Source: Oscillospiraceae bacterium
GTDB taxonomy: Bacteria; Bacillota; Clostridia; Oscillospirales; Ruminococcaceae
DNA: 64,000 nucleotides
Reading direction: 5' to 3'
Assembly (NCBI GenBank): GCA_017518255.1
Contig: JAFWVK010000053.1
Location: forward strand, 27,122 to 91,121
The notes under the pieces were generated by a model. It saw nothing but the letters and a program-made list of their open reading frames with translations, had not been told where the DNA came from and did not search any database. The stretch's first letter is position 1, and every line of letters begins with the position of its first letter. The translations under genes were made by a program, and so were the position numbers. Below are positions 1-7,571 of the stretch, in pieces.

Positions 1-2
1 AA

Positions 3-206
3 GAGGCTGCATTTGCCGAATCAAACGGAAAATCCTATACGCACCTTCTCTGCACCGAGGGCGATGCTGCCCTGATTTATGAAGAAGGCGTTGTGATGCC
101 GATTGCCAAGGGTGAATCTGTCTTTCTGCCGGCGAATTTCGGCGCGTACACACTTCGCAGCAAGCACTGCACCATTCTGATGACACAGACGCTTGCACAT
201 GACTGA
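3..206 (+). CDS. manA: Class I mannose-6-phosphate isomerase, C-terminal end (partial)
   Basis: Only the last 67 codons of this gene lie in the window; the frame is open from the left edge to a TGA at 204-206. The segment resembles the C-terminal cupin of type I mannose-6-phosphate isomerases: short beta strands, a GESVFLPANFGAYTL stretch like the SVFIPA strand of that family, and a final short strand. If right, the enzyme interconverts mannose-6-P and fructose-6-P in the cytosol. It ends 21 bases before a sugar kinase gene on the same strand, which supports a hexose-metabolism role and an operon. The catalytic zinc site would lie upstream and cannot be seen. Confidence 0.6.
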   Translation, partial: EAAFAESNGKSYTHLLCTEGDAALIYEEGVVMPIAKGESVFLPANFGAYTLRSKHCTILMTQTLAHD

Positions 207-227
207 ATTGTTTCGGAGGAATATATT

Positions 228-1181
228 ATGAAATATTATATCGGAATTGACCTGGGCGGTACGAATATTGTTGCCGGTCTGGTTGACGAAAACTATCAGA
301 TTCTCAAAAAGGTTTCGCGGAAGACGAACCGCCCGCGTCCGGCAGAGGAAATTGCCGCAGATATGGCAGCCTGTGCGCTGGATGCAATCAAAGAGGGCGG
401 ACTGACCCCGGAGCAGATTGAATGGATCGGCATCGGTACGCCGGGCATTGCGAATTCCGCGACCGGCATCATCGAGTATTCCAACAACCTCGATTTTCAC
501 AATGTCCCGATTGTCAAGTGGATTTCGGAGGCAACCGGCAGACCGGCATTTGTCGAAAATGACGCCAATGCGGCGGCTTACGGCGAATTTGTTGCAGGTG
601 CGGCAAAGGGTGCAGCCAATGCGGTCTGCATCACGCTCGGAACCGGTGTCGGCGGCGGCATTATCATCGACGGCAAAATCTATGCCGGCTCGAATTTCGC
701 CGGCGCAGAAATCGGACATACCGTTCTAAATCTGGACGGTCCGCAGTGTACCTGCGGCAGAAGAGGCTGCTTCGAGGTCTATTCCTCCGCAACCGGTCTG
801 ATCCGAATGACCGAGGAGGCAATTGCTGCGCATCCGGAGAGCGAAATGTGCGGCATGGCTGCCGAGCACGGCAAGGTCTCCGCAAGAACTGCATTTGACT
901 GTATGCGCAAGGGAGATGCCGCGGCAAAGGAGGTCGTGGATTTCTATATCCGCGCACTGGCAGCCGGCATCACTAATACAATCAATATTTTCCAGCCGGA
1001 TGTGCTCTGCATCGGCGGCGGCGTCTGCAATGAGGGCGACGCACTGCTTCTGCCGGTCAAAGAGCAGGTTGCAAAAGAGGTCTATACGAAGAATTCCGAG
1101 AAGAATACGGAAATCGTGATCGCAAAGCTCGGCAATGATGCCGGCATCATCGGTGCCGCATTCCTCGGCAAGGCACTCTGA
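228..1181 (+). CDS. glcK: ROK-family glucokinase
   Basis: This 317-residue protein has the complete ROK (repressor, ORF, kinase) layout and no N-terminal helix-turn-helix, so it is a kinase rather than a repressor. The phosphate loop is DLGGTN (residues 9-14), the catalytic aspartate is D112 in ENDANAAA, the second phosphate motif is GTGVGGG (138-144), and the zinc-binding signature CTCGRRGC (174-181) follows EIGH (161-164). It phosphorylates glucose, or a related hexose, with ATP in the cytosol, matching glucose released by a fibre degrader. A GGAGG ribosome site lies just before the ATG. It follows the manA end and precedes a small gene 33 bases on. Glucokinase is the likeliest role; N-acetylmannosamine kinase or fructokinase cannot be excluded. 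Confidence 0.88.
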   Translation: MKYYIGIDLGGTNIVAGLVDENYQILKKVSRKTNRPRPAEEIAADMAACALDAIKEGGLTPEQIEWIGIGTPGIANSATGIIEYSNNLDFHNVPIVKWISEATGRPAFVENDANAAAYGEFVAGAAKGAANAVCITLGTGVGGGIIIDGKIYAGSNFAGAEIGHTVLNLDGPQCTCGRRGCFEVYSSATGLIRMTEEAIAAHPESEMCGMAAEHGKVSARTAFDCMRKGDAAAKEVVDFYIRALAAGITNTINIFQPDVLCIGGGVCNEGDALLLPVKEQVAKEVYTKNSEKNTEIVIAKLGNDAGIIGAAFLGKAL

Positions 1182-1214
1182 ACGGCTTCAAATACCGATA
1201 CCGAAAGGAATCCG

Positions 1215-1517
1215 ATGAAAGAAGTCATTTTAAGCGCTGACAGTGAAAGCACGGTCTATTCCGTTCCGGATGCCGTCGCGGATGATCTGCGCAGATACTG
1301 CATTGAATTTTGTGACAGTTGGCTGCATAACAGCCCCGATGCAGAGAAATACCGAAGAGGCGGCTGTGTCTGCTATACAGAGGCGGATTTCATCGCGTAT
1401 CTGAATCAGTATGTGTTTCCGCAGGAGAAATCCGTAAAGGTGAAAAATCTGGGATGGATCGGGCAGAGGAGTGAGCTCCCTGCGGAATACGCCGGCTGCC
1501 CGTATTTTAATTTTTGA
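1215..1517 (+). CDS. Small protein of unknown function (100 aa)
   Basis: I do not recognise this protein. The frame is open for 100 codons with codon use like its neighbours, and GAAAGGA lies just before the ATG. There is no signal peptide or membrane segment. It has five cysteines, including a GGCVCYTE cluster near residues 55-62 and a final AGCPYFNF, and it is rich in aromatic residues. It sits between glucokinase and proB on the same strand with 33- and 46-base gaps, so it may be co-transcribed with them. The cysteines could bind metal, but they are not arranged in a motif I know. Confidence 0.55.
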   Translation: MKEVILSADSESTVYSVPDAVADDLRRYCIEFCDSWLHNSPDAEKYRRGGCVCYTEADFIAYLNQYVFPQEKSVKVKNLGWIGQRSELPAEYAGCPYFNF

Positions 1518-1563
1518 TTATCACCGAAACGCAATTTTCATATCCGAAAGGTAAGAGTTTGAA

Positions 1564-2385
1564 TTGGAACAGAACAATTTCATGCGCAGGCTCTCTGAAA
1601 GCAGGCGCATTGTCATCAAGGTCGGCACCTCGACGCTGACCCACCCGACCGGAAAAATGAACCTGCGCCGGTTTCACAATCTGGTGCGCGTGCTGGCAGA
1701 CCTGAGCAATGCGGGCAAGCAGCTCATTCTGGTATCGTCCGGTGCAGTCGGGCTCGGCGTCGGTCAGCTCGGTCTGCGGGAGCGCCCGACCGACACCCCC
1801 TCGAAGCAGGCATGTGCCGCAGTCGGGCAGTGCGAGCTGATGTATCTCTACGACCGGCAGTTCGGCAATTACAGCGTCAATGTGGCACAGGTATTGCTGA
1901 CGAAAGCCGTCCTGACAACGAACGGCGGCGTCAATGCGGGCAACTGCATGGAACGGCTGCTGGAAATGGGCGTCATCCCGATCGTCAACGAGAACGATAC
2001 GGTCGCAATTGATGAGCTCGAACTGGAAATCGGCGAGAACGATTCCCTTGCCGCGATAGTCGCGGGGCTTGTCCGTGCCGATCTGCTGGTGCTGATGAGC
2101 GACATCGACGGGCTGTATTCCGCCGACCCGCACAAGGACGCGGGCGCGGAGCTGATTCCGGTTGTCTATGAAATCGACAGCTTTATTGAGGGCATTGCCG
2201 GCGGCGCGGGAACACCGAATGCACGCGGCGGCATGGCGACAAAGATTTCTGCGGCAAAAATGGCAGTCGCAGAGGGCATCGACATGGTGATTATAAACGG
2301 CGAAAAACCGGAGCGCCTTTATGATCTGCTGCTTGAGGATAAGGCAGTCGGGACACGGTTTGTCGCGAAGAACAGGGAGGAATAA
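1564..2385 (+). CDS. proB: Glutamate 5-kinase, short form
   Basis: This 273-residue amino-acid kinase catalyses ATP-dependent phosphorylation of glutamate, the first step of proline synthesis. The nucleotide/substrate motif IVIKVGTSTL is at the N-terminus, the SSGAVGLG loop follows, and NENDTVAIDEL is the glutamate-binding region. The usual C-terminal PUA domain of about 90 residues is absent, a short form known from many Firmicutes. The start is a TTG preceded by GAAAGGTAAGAG; an ATG at 1582 is the alternative. The stop is 2 bases before the proA start, so translation is probably coupled. Proline feedback normally acts through the kinase domain, so regulation need not be lost. Confidence 0.93.
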   Translation: MEQNNFMRRLSESRRIVIKVGTSTLTHPTGKMNLRRFHNLVRVLADLSNAGKQLILVSSGAVGLGVGQLGLRERPTDTPSKQACAAVGQCELMYLYDRQFGNYSVNVAQVLLTKAVLTTNGGVNAGNCMERLLEMGVIPIVNENDTVAIDELELEIGENDSLAAIVAGLVRADLLVLMSDIDGLYSADPHKDAGAELIPVVYEIDSFIEGIAGGAGTPNARGGMATKISAAKMAVAEGIDMVIINGEKPERLYDLLLEDKAVGTRFVAKNREE

Positions 2386-2387
2386 TC

Positions 2388-3641
2388 ATGGCACAGCTTA
2401 CGGTCAGGGAGCTCGGTGCAAGGGCAAAGGCGGTCTCCGCACAGCTTGCATCCGCATCCCCCAAGCAGAAAAATGACGCACTTGCCGCAATTGCAGATGC
2501 GCTCATTCGCAGGACGGATGAGATTATTGCTGCAAACAGGAACGATCTTGACAATGCGGTAAAGAACAATATGTCGCAGGCGATGCAGGACAGACTGCTG
2601 CTGACGCCGGAGCGCATCAGCGGAATTGCCGGCGGCGTCCGCAAGCTGATTCAGCTCGAAGAGGTGATCGGCAAGGTCGATGCGGGCTGGATCCGCCCGA
2701 ACGGTCTGCGCATCCAGAAAACGCGCGTGCCGCTCGGTGTCATCGGCATCATCTTCGAGAGCCGTCCGAATGTGACGGTCGATGCCGCAACGCTCTGCAT
2801 GAAGGCGGGCAACTGCGTGATTCTGCGCGGCGGCAAGGAGGCATTCTTCTCCAACACCTGTCTGACGGACATCATGCGCGATGCGGTCACGGCGGCAGGT
2901 CTGCCTGCAGATATCATTCAGCTTGTGCCGGATACAACCAGAGAATCCTCGACACAGCTCATGCAGCTTTCGGAGTATCTCGATGTGCTGATTCCGCGCG
3001 GCGGTGCGGGGCTCATCAATGCCGTCGCGGAGAACGCGAAGGTTCCGGTCATCAAAACCGGCGTCGGAAACTGTCATGTGTTTGTCGATGCATCCGCCGA
3101 CCTTGATATGGCGGTCAATATTGTAGACAACGGCAAGACGCAGCGCCCGTCTGTCTGCAATGCCGTCGAGACTGTTCTGATTCACCGCGATATTGCGGAG
3201 AAATTCCTGCCGCTGATGAAGGCGCGGCTGGATGCTCATAATGTCATACTGCACGGCGACAACGCTGCAATCGCGCTGCTCGGAGAATGTGTCCTGCCCG
3301 CAGATGAGGACGATTATGCGAATGAGTATCTGGATTATCAGCTTGCGGTGAAGATTGTCGCAGATGTAGATGAGGCAATGGCGCATATTGCAAAGTACGG
3401 CACGAATCACAGTGAGTGCATTGTCACAAAGTCGCTCGAAAACGCAGAGAAATTTCAGCGCGGCGTCGATGCGGCGGCGGTGTACGTCAATGCGTCCACA
3501 CGGTTCACCGACGGCGGAGAATTCGGTTTCGGTGCGGAAATCGGCATTTCTACGCAGAAGCTGCACGCCCGCGGTCCGATGGGACTTGATGAGCTGACAA
3601 CCGTGAAATATCTGATCAGCGGCGACGGTCAGATTCGCTGA
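2388..3641 (+). CDS. proA: Gamma-glutamyl phosphate reductase
   Basis: This 417-residue protein is a full-length aldehyde-dehydrogenase-fold reductase that converts gamma-glutamyl phosphate to glutamate semialdehyde with NADPH, the second step of proline synthesis. Family landmarks include GVIGIIFESRPNVT, the GNCVILRGGKEA loop, and the catalytic cysteine C257 in the RPSVCNAVE motif. GGAGGAATAATC precedes the ATG. It directly follows proB and the pair forms the committed two-enzyme unit; proC is not in the window. A hairpin at 3705-3739 follows the gene and may end the operon. Confidence 0.95.
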   Translation: MAQLTVRELGARAKAVSAQLASASPKQKNDALAAIADALIRRTDEIIAANRNDLDNAVKNNMSQAMQDRLLLTPERISGIAGGVRKLIQLEEVIGKVDAGWIRPNGLRIQKTRVPLGVIGIIFESRPNVTVDAATLCMKAGNCVILRGGKEAFFSNTCLTDIMRDAVTAAGLPADIIQLVPDTTRESSTQLMQLSEYLDVLIPRGGAGLINAVAENAKVPVIKTGVGNCHVFVDASADLDMAVNIVDNGKTQRPSVCNAVETVLIHRDIAEKFLPLMKARLDAHNVILHGDNAAIALLGECVLPADEDDYANEYLDYQLAVKIVADVDEAMAHIAKYGTNHSECIVTKSLENAEKFQRGVDAAAVYVNASTRFTDGGEFGFGAEIGISTQKLHARGPMGLDELTTVKYLISGDGQIR

Positions 3642-3704
3642 ACCGGTCCATACAAATAAAAGCGGTATCTGCGATGGGGTATGGGGGCTCGATGTTTGCG
3701 AAGC

Positions 3705-3739
3705 AGATTTTGCTTTCATACAGTCCCCCTGCAAAATCT
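3705..3739 (+). terminator. Hairpin after proA (possible terminator)
   Basis: AGATTTTGC (3705-3713) and GCAAAATCT (3731-3739) form a perfect 9-bp inverted repeat with a 17-base loop containing a CCCCC run. It is followed by ATTTTGCTTT, a modest T-rich tail. It could terminate proBA or be part of an intergenic repeat, because the surrounding bases (GGGGGCTCGATG, GTCCCCC) also pair loosely. Confidence 0.4.
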
Positions 3740-3754
3740 ATTTTGCTTTACCCA

Positions 3755-3785
3755 TTGAATTTCTCATTATATAGTATGTTATAAT
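3755..3785 (+). promoter_or_regulatory. Promoter of the Rrf2-family gene
   Basis: TTGAAT (3755-3760) and TATAAT (3780-3785) are separated by 19 bases, slightly long for a vegetative promoter. The bases over the -35 box read CCCATTGAATTTCT, nearly the same as in the pfl promoter (see the shared CCCATTG element in the findings). Autoregulation by the downstream regulator is plausible but not shown. Confidence 0.55.
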
Positions 3786-3807
3786 AAAGACATATTTCAA
3801 GGAAAAG

Positions 3808-3821
3808 GAGCGTGAACGCTC
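3808..3821 (+). promoter_or_regulatory. Hairpin covering the ribosome site of the Rrf2-family gene
   Basis: GAGCG (3808-3812) and CGCTC (3817-3821) pair perfectly around a TGAA tetraloop and end directly against the GTG start at 3822. The left arm includes half of the AAGGAG ribosome site. A stem here would lower translation of the regulator, so this is a candidate translational control element. Confidence 0.45.
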
Positions 3822-4259
3822 GTGAAAATTTCAACCAAGGGCAGATATGCCCTGCGGATGGTTCTGGAACTGGCTGCAAAACAGGACGAAGGTTTTGTGT
3901 CCTTAAAGGAAATCTCGGAACACCAGAATATTTCTAAAAAATATCTGGAACAGATTGTTCCGATGCTGAACAAGAGCGGCATTCTCCGCACAAACCGCGG
4001 AAACCGCGGCGGATATATGCTTGCGAAGCCCCCGCAGGAATGCACGGTCGGGGATATTCTCCGCGCAACCGAAGGCAGCCTTGCACCGGTTTCCTGTCTG
4101 GAGCTGGAGTTCAACGACTGTGAGCGTGCGGCGTTCTGTCCGACGCTGTATGTCTGGAAAGGTCTTGCCGAAGCCGTAGAGCATTATCTGGACAGCGTAA
4201 GCCTGCAGGATATTCTGAATCATCAGGCTGAGCTCGGCGGGAACGATTACTGTATCTGA
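3822..4259 (+). CDS. Rrf2/IscR-type transcriptional regulator with Fe-S cysteines
   Basis: This 145-residue protein is a typical Rrf2-family regulator: an N-terminal winged helix (MKISTKGRYALRMVLELA, then SLKEISEHQNISKKYLEQI, and the wing GILRTNRGNRGGY), a dimerisation helix, and a cysteine loop. Cysteines 92, 100 and 106 (spacing CX7CX5C) are close to the [2Fe-2S] ligands of IscR, unlike CymR-type members that lack them. It probably senses Fe-S status, redox or nitric oxide and binds DNA as a dimer. The start is a GTG whose ribosome site is inside a small hairpin. No iscS or iscU gene follows; instead a decayed transporter gene lies beyond the terminator. Targets are unknown, but four promoters in the window share an element also found at its own promoter. 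Confidence 0.88.
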   Translation: MKISTKGRYALRMVLELAAKQDEGFVSLKEISEHQNISKKYLEQIVPMLNKSGILRTNRGNRGGYMLAKPPQECTVGDILRATEGSLAPVSCLELEFNDCERAAFCPTLYVWKGLAEAVEHYLDSVSLQDILNHQAELGGNDYCI

Positions 4260-4270
4260 CATAAACATTT

Positions 4271-4300
4271 GAGGCACCGGCAGTTTTCTGCCGGTGCCTC
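4271..4300. terminator. Perfect 13-bp hairpin between convergent genes
   Basis: GAGGCACCGGCAG (4271-4283), a TTTT loop and CTGCCGGTGCCTC (4288-4300) form a perfect stem. It lies 11 bases after the Rrf2 gene and just beyond the stop of the transporter remnant on the other strand, so it can serve both. There is no long T run on either side. Confidence 0.7.
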
Positions 4301-4306
4301 AGTCTG

Positions 4307-4456
4307 TCAGTTACTGTTCGAGTTTTTCAGGAATGCTTTTGTGCGCCCGCTGCTTGGATTGTCGATGACGTCTGAGGGTTTGCCCTGCTCCGCAGTCACG
4401 CCGCCGTCCATAAACACCACATGTCCCGATACGCTGCGCGCAAAGTCAATTTCATG
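4307..4456 (-). pseudogene. Remnant of an amino-acid ABC transporter ATPase (GlnQ-type C-terminus)
   Basis: Read on the minus strand, about 50 codons up to a TGA at 4307-4309 encode HEIDFARSVSGHVVFMDGG, then VTAEQGKPSDVIDNPSSGRT and KAFLKNSNSN. This matches the end of GlnQ/ArtP-type ATPases: the switch histidine in the HE dipeptide, the VIFMDGG strand, and the EVFxNPxxxRTKxFL tail. Upstream of HE the frame has no homology and soon meets a stop, and there is no Walker A, Q-loop or signature motif. It is therefore a deletion remnant, not a gene. The opposite-strand open frame over it is a shadow. Confidence 0.75.
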
Positions 4457-4516
4457 AAATCCCGTCCTTCCTTGTTCTTTCTGTCAGTGGGGAACGGTGT
4501 TTTTATTGTAACACAT

Positions 4517-6925
4517 TTATTTTACGAAAGTCAATAGCTGCTGTTTCATCAGTGTCAGATCGGAGGCATTCAGCGTTCCGTCCCGATTCATATCACCGGC
4601 TTTCCAGTTCGCCGGATCGGTCAGTGTGCCGAGCAGATACTGCTGCAAATCTGCTGCGTCCTGCCGGTCAAATGTGCCGTCGCCGTTGAAATCGCCGAAG
4701 CTCCGCGGAAATACACTGCGGACCGTGCAGACTTCAACCCGTTTGACCGTACCGGATGCGGAAGTGATTTCAACCGCATAAACGCCGGCTGTATCTGCAT
4801 CTGCCGCAGGAACCGTATAGCTGACGGTATCTGCGCCCGTAATCGGTTCCGCACCGTGATACCACCGGTATTTTGCAGATTCCGCATCCGCTGCCACGGA
4901 GAGCGGCAGAGAATCGCCTTCATACAGAGAAACGGTTTTTGCAGCGGTATACACCGGAAAATCACCGGTCAGAACATACGATGCACAGCGGACATCGCTC
5001 AGCAGCTTCCAGTCATTTGCGCTGTCCTGAAGGAAAAAGCGAATGCCGGACAGCTCCGTGCCGAGCTGCAAGCCCATGACTTCTCCGAACGGAATCCGGA
5101 ATTCGACAACATGATCGCTGTGTTTTTGCAGGATTCCTGCCGGTGTGCCCTGATTGAAGTAGATAAAGCCGTTGTTTGCGTAATACAGCCAGTAATAAGT
5201 ACCGGTATTCTGGTTTGTCAGCTGAATATTGAATACGGGTGCATCGCCTGTTTCCGGAAATTCTGCGGAAAGATACAGATACCGTTCATCATTGGCAAGG
5301 TACAGAACTGCGGTATCCGAGGACGCCGCAGGCTCGGAATGCTCGCCGGCATTGGAGTGAACGCCGTCTGTGATATGCAGTCCGCTGACCGTGTAAAACT
5401 GCGGGTGTTCTGTCTCACCGAAGCGGTCCTGCGTCAGCTTTTCAGGATCCTCCGATGCGGTGATGTTCACGGTTCCGAGGAAGTTCGCTCCGAGCGCCGC
5501 ATTCCAGATGCCGTCGTTTGCAAAGCGGACCGATCGGGCAGAAAGCTGCTGCACGGGGTTGTCCCCGACAGAGCATTTCAGATAGATATTCCAGTCTCCG
5601 GGTTCCAGTCCGGCGGGGAGCGCGGCGGAAACGGTTTCGGTCACGGTTTCGCAGGAGTGCCAGCCGCGGGTATCGACCGGAAGCGGCGTGCGGATATAAT
5701 CCCCTCCCCTTTCAAGGAGAAGTTCGGTTTTCTGCTCTCTGACCGGAGCGGCAAAGCCGGTGTTTTCCACCCGGAAGGACAGCTCCAGACTGCCGCCCTG
5801 TTCTGTCTGCAAGGTGTGGGAGGAGTCACGCAGTACAAACCGGTATCCGAGATGATCGCGGATGAACTTGTGGACATTCTGCCCGTAATATGCGGAATGA
5901 TCGCCCTGCGGGACATCGTATTCCGCCGAAAAGGTATAATCCTTGTAAAGCTGCCAGATATTGCTGTTGATATAGCTCAGGTGCGTTTTATACATTTCGG
6001 GAATTGCGTTCTGCGGGAGATAGGTGTCATATTTCTGAGCCCATTCGAGATTGCCGGAGAATTCACCGCCGAAATAGCTGGTATCAGTCTGGTTTCCGAG
6101 CCATGTTGTTTCTGCTTCGCGGTTTGCATAGGTCCCCAGATCGCTGTCCGAGCCCATATATCCGTCATCGTACAGACCGACCCGTGCGGCGCGGGAGCCT
6201 TTTTCCGATTTCCATTCCGCGATGTCTTTCTGTTCAATGCCTGCCCACTTTGCAAAAATATTCGGGGTGCGGACTGTCACGGGGATCGGATCGGGAACAA
6301 TGTCCAGCATCATGTCCAGCAGCTCCGCCTTGTTTTCGAGGGAACAGTATTTTCCGCCCCACTGTTCACCGTAGCATCCGACGAAGCCGGATTCCACATA
6401 CATCAGAATATCCTGATAATCCTCCAGCAGCCCGCTTTCCCCGATCTGCCTGATATGTGTTTTCATCATATCGAGGGTTGCCGGCTCCGGATTCGCGGTT
6501 CCGTCATCGTCGTAGCGGAAGCGCAGTGCGATCGTACAGCCGTTTTCGCGGCAATTTGCAAATGTGCCGCGCAGGCCGTCAAAAAATGCGTCATCGAGCG
6601 GATAATCCGTACCGGGGAGATAGGTGCCGTCCTCCAGCTTGGTTCCGTTCTCGCCGCTTGAAAACGCACCGATATCCACGAACATCAGAACAAGGCTTCC
6701 GACCGGATTCTGCACCGGCGTATTGCCCGGCTTGCAGCGGTACCAGAGTGTTGTGGTGTATCCCATTCCGGGGTTATTTATCGTTTCGGTTGATTCCGTA
6801 TAGCGGATGCTGCTGTCTGACGGAAGTGCATCTTCCGCAGACGCAGACAGCCCGAAGCCGCCGTGAAAAACGGACATCGCAAGGGCGCCGGAGATCAGGC
6901 AGCATTTGAACTTGTGTCTTTGCAT
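4517..6925 (-). CDS. Secreted dockerin protein with DUF4874 and DUF4832 domains
   Basis: This 802-residue cellulosomal protein has a signal peptide (basic start, hydrophobic core, cleavage near residues 28-31 in LSASA-ED). Residues about 43-230 look like DUF4874 (NNPGMGY motif, then LRFRYDDDG, VESGFVGCYGEQWG) and about 245-460 like DUF4832 (RVGLYDDGYMGS, TWLGNQT, GGEFSGN). Then come a sandwich domain resembling CBM9-type folds, an Ig-like segment, and a type I dockerin from about 739 to the end (DFNGDGTFDRQDAADLQQ and DMNRDGTLNASDLTLMKQ, two calcium loops). The DUF pair forms a TIM-barrel-like unit of unknown glycan activity. I chose the ATG at 6925, preceded by GGAAAGGAG, over one 10 codons upstream. 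It is divergent from the large xylanase. Its substrate is unknown. Confidence 0.85.
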   Translation of the reverse strand: MQRHKFKCCLISGALAMSVFHGGFGLSASAEDALPSDSSIRYTESTETINNPGMGYTTTLWYRCKPGNTPVQNPVGSLVLMFVDIGAFSSGENGTKLEDGTYLPGTDYPLDDAFFDGLRGTFANCRENGCTIALRFRYDDDGTANPEPATLDMMKTHIRQIGESGLLEDYQDILMYVESGFVGCYGEQWGGKYCSLENKAELLDMMLDIVPDPIPVTVRTPNIFAKWAGIEQKDIAEWKSEKGSRAARVGLYDDGYMGSDSDLGTYANREAETTWLGNQTDTSYFGGEFSGNLEWAQKYDTYLPQNAIPEMYKTHLSYINSNIWQLYKDYTFSAEYDVPQGDHSAYYGQNVHKFIRDHLGYRFVLRDSSHTLQTEQGGSLELSFRVENTGFAAPVREQKTELLLERGGDYIRTPLPVDTRGWHSCETVTETVSAALPAGLEPGDWNIYLKCSVGDNPVQQLSARSVRFANDGIWNAALGANFLGTVNITASEDPEKLTQDRFGETEHPQFYTVSGLHITDGVHSNAGEHSEPAASSDTAVLYLANDERYLYLSAEFPETGDAPVFNIQLTNQNTGTYYWLYYANNGFIYFNQGTPAGILQKHSDHVVEFRIPFGEVMGLQLGTELSGIRFFLQDSANDWKLLSDVRCASYVLTGDFPVYTAAKTVSLYEGDSLPLSVAADAESAKYRWYHGAEPITGADTVSYTVPAADADTAGVYAVEITSASGTVKRVEVCTVRSVFPRSFGDFNGDGTFDRQDAADLQQYLLGTLTDPANWKAGDMNRDGTLNASDLTLMKQQLLTFVK

Positions 6926-6959
6926 GTCAATCCGCTCCTTTCCTGCTGCTAACATATAT

Positions 6960-6988
6960 AGTATAGCAGGTTGATTTCACATACACAA
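6960..6988 (-). promoter_or_regulatory. Promoter of the DUF4874 dockerin gene
   Basis: On the minus strand TTGTGT (6983-6988) and TATACT (6960-6965) are 17 bases apart, placing the transcript start about 25-30 bases before the ribosome site. Confidence 0.6.
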
Positions 6989-7312
6989 GCAGATTTCGGT
7001 TTTTTCTGCGGATTCTACAAAAACAGAGTGCGTTTTTTTACAGATCGGACAACAGGACAGCGTCCGGTATACCGGATGCCGTTTGGGTGATGCCGGGGAT
7101 TTCTGTTTTCCTATACCCCCGATTCGTTTTTGATTATATGCCAAGGCAGCTCTTTTCGCTGCGCTTTCCGTGTGCAAAAAGATATGAAACAGACGTATTA
7201 TCTTTCATTTCGCATTGTATGCGTTTTGCGGTGCGGGAGTGAAAACCGCTTCCGTTTTTATCAGATTTCATAAATCAGATTCAAATTGTCCATATAATCT
7301 TCATAATTTTCA
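6989..7312. other. Divergent intergenic region with a 14-bp palindrome
   Basis: This stretch between the divergent dockerin genes has no convincing reading frame. It holds a perfect palindrome TCCGGTATACCGGA at 7063-7076, about 75 bases upstream of the minus-strand -35 box and 240 upstream of the plus-strand promoter, a possible operator. Near 7260-7290 there is a short direct repeat, TCAGATTTCA and TCAGATTCA, in AT-rich DNA before the xylanase promoter. Confidence 0.45.
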
Positions 7313-7341
7313 TTGTAATTGACAGAGAGGTGTGCTATGAT
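7313..7341 (+). promoter_or_regulatory. Promoter of the bifunctional xylanase gene
   Basis: TTGTAA (7313-7318) and TATGAT (7336-7341) are 17 bases apart, with a TGC extension before the -10 box. An overlapping TTGACA (7319-7324) lacks a good -10 partner. Use of this promoter gives an untranslated leader of about 220 bases (to 7571), unusually long and a possible site of post-initiation control. No known riboswitch is recognisable in it. Confidence 0.5.
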
Positions 7342-7571
7342 GAAAATGGACCTGAAAGCCCTGAGAGGGGACAGAGGGCATAAGTGTTTGGTGTTTACAG
7401 GCTTTTTCGCACGGTTTCTGATGCTCTGATTTCGGAAGTCGGCGCGTCCGCCTCCCCTTCGGTGCTGCTCACACAGTACCCGGACTGCAAAAACGGACGG
7501 AACGTGCAAAAGAATCCATGCGCGACAGTATGTAAAGATCAGAAACGCCATAACGATAAGGGGGAAAAATA

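Noticed and set aside
2319..3734. A 471-codon open frame opposite proA
   Set aside because: It is antisense to a fully conserved gene, with no ribosome site and cysteine- and arginine-rich composition typical of shadows.
3660..3745. Riboswitch upstream of the Rrf2-family gene
   Set aside because: The inverted repeat lies before the promoter, so it is not in the regulator transcript; a terminator or repeat is more likely.
4269..4457. A short plus-strand frame of 62 codons after the Rrf2 gene
   Set aside because: It includes the terminator hairpin and is the mirror of the GlnQ-type remnant on the minus strand.
4856..6661. A 601-codon open frame on the plus strand opposite the DUF4874 gene
   Set aside because: It lies wholly antisense to a gene with signal peptide, recognised domains and dockerin; it has no ribosome site and no recognisable motif. 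The codon bias of this genome avoids stops on the opposite strand, so long shadows are common.
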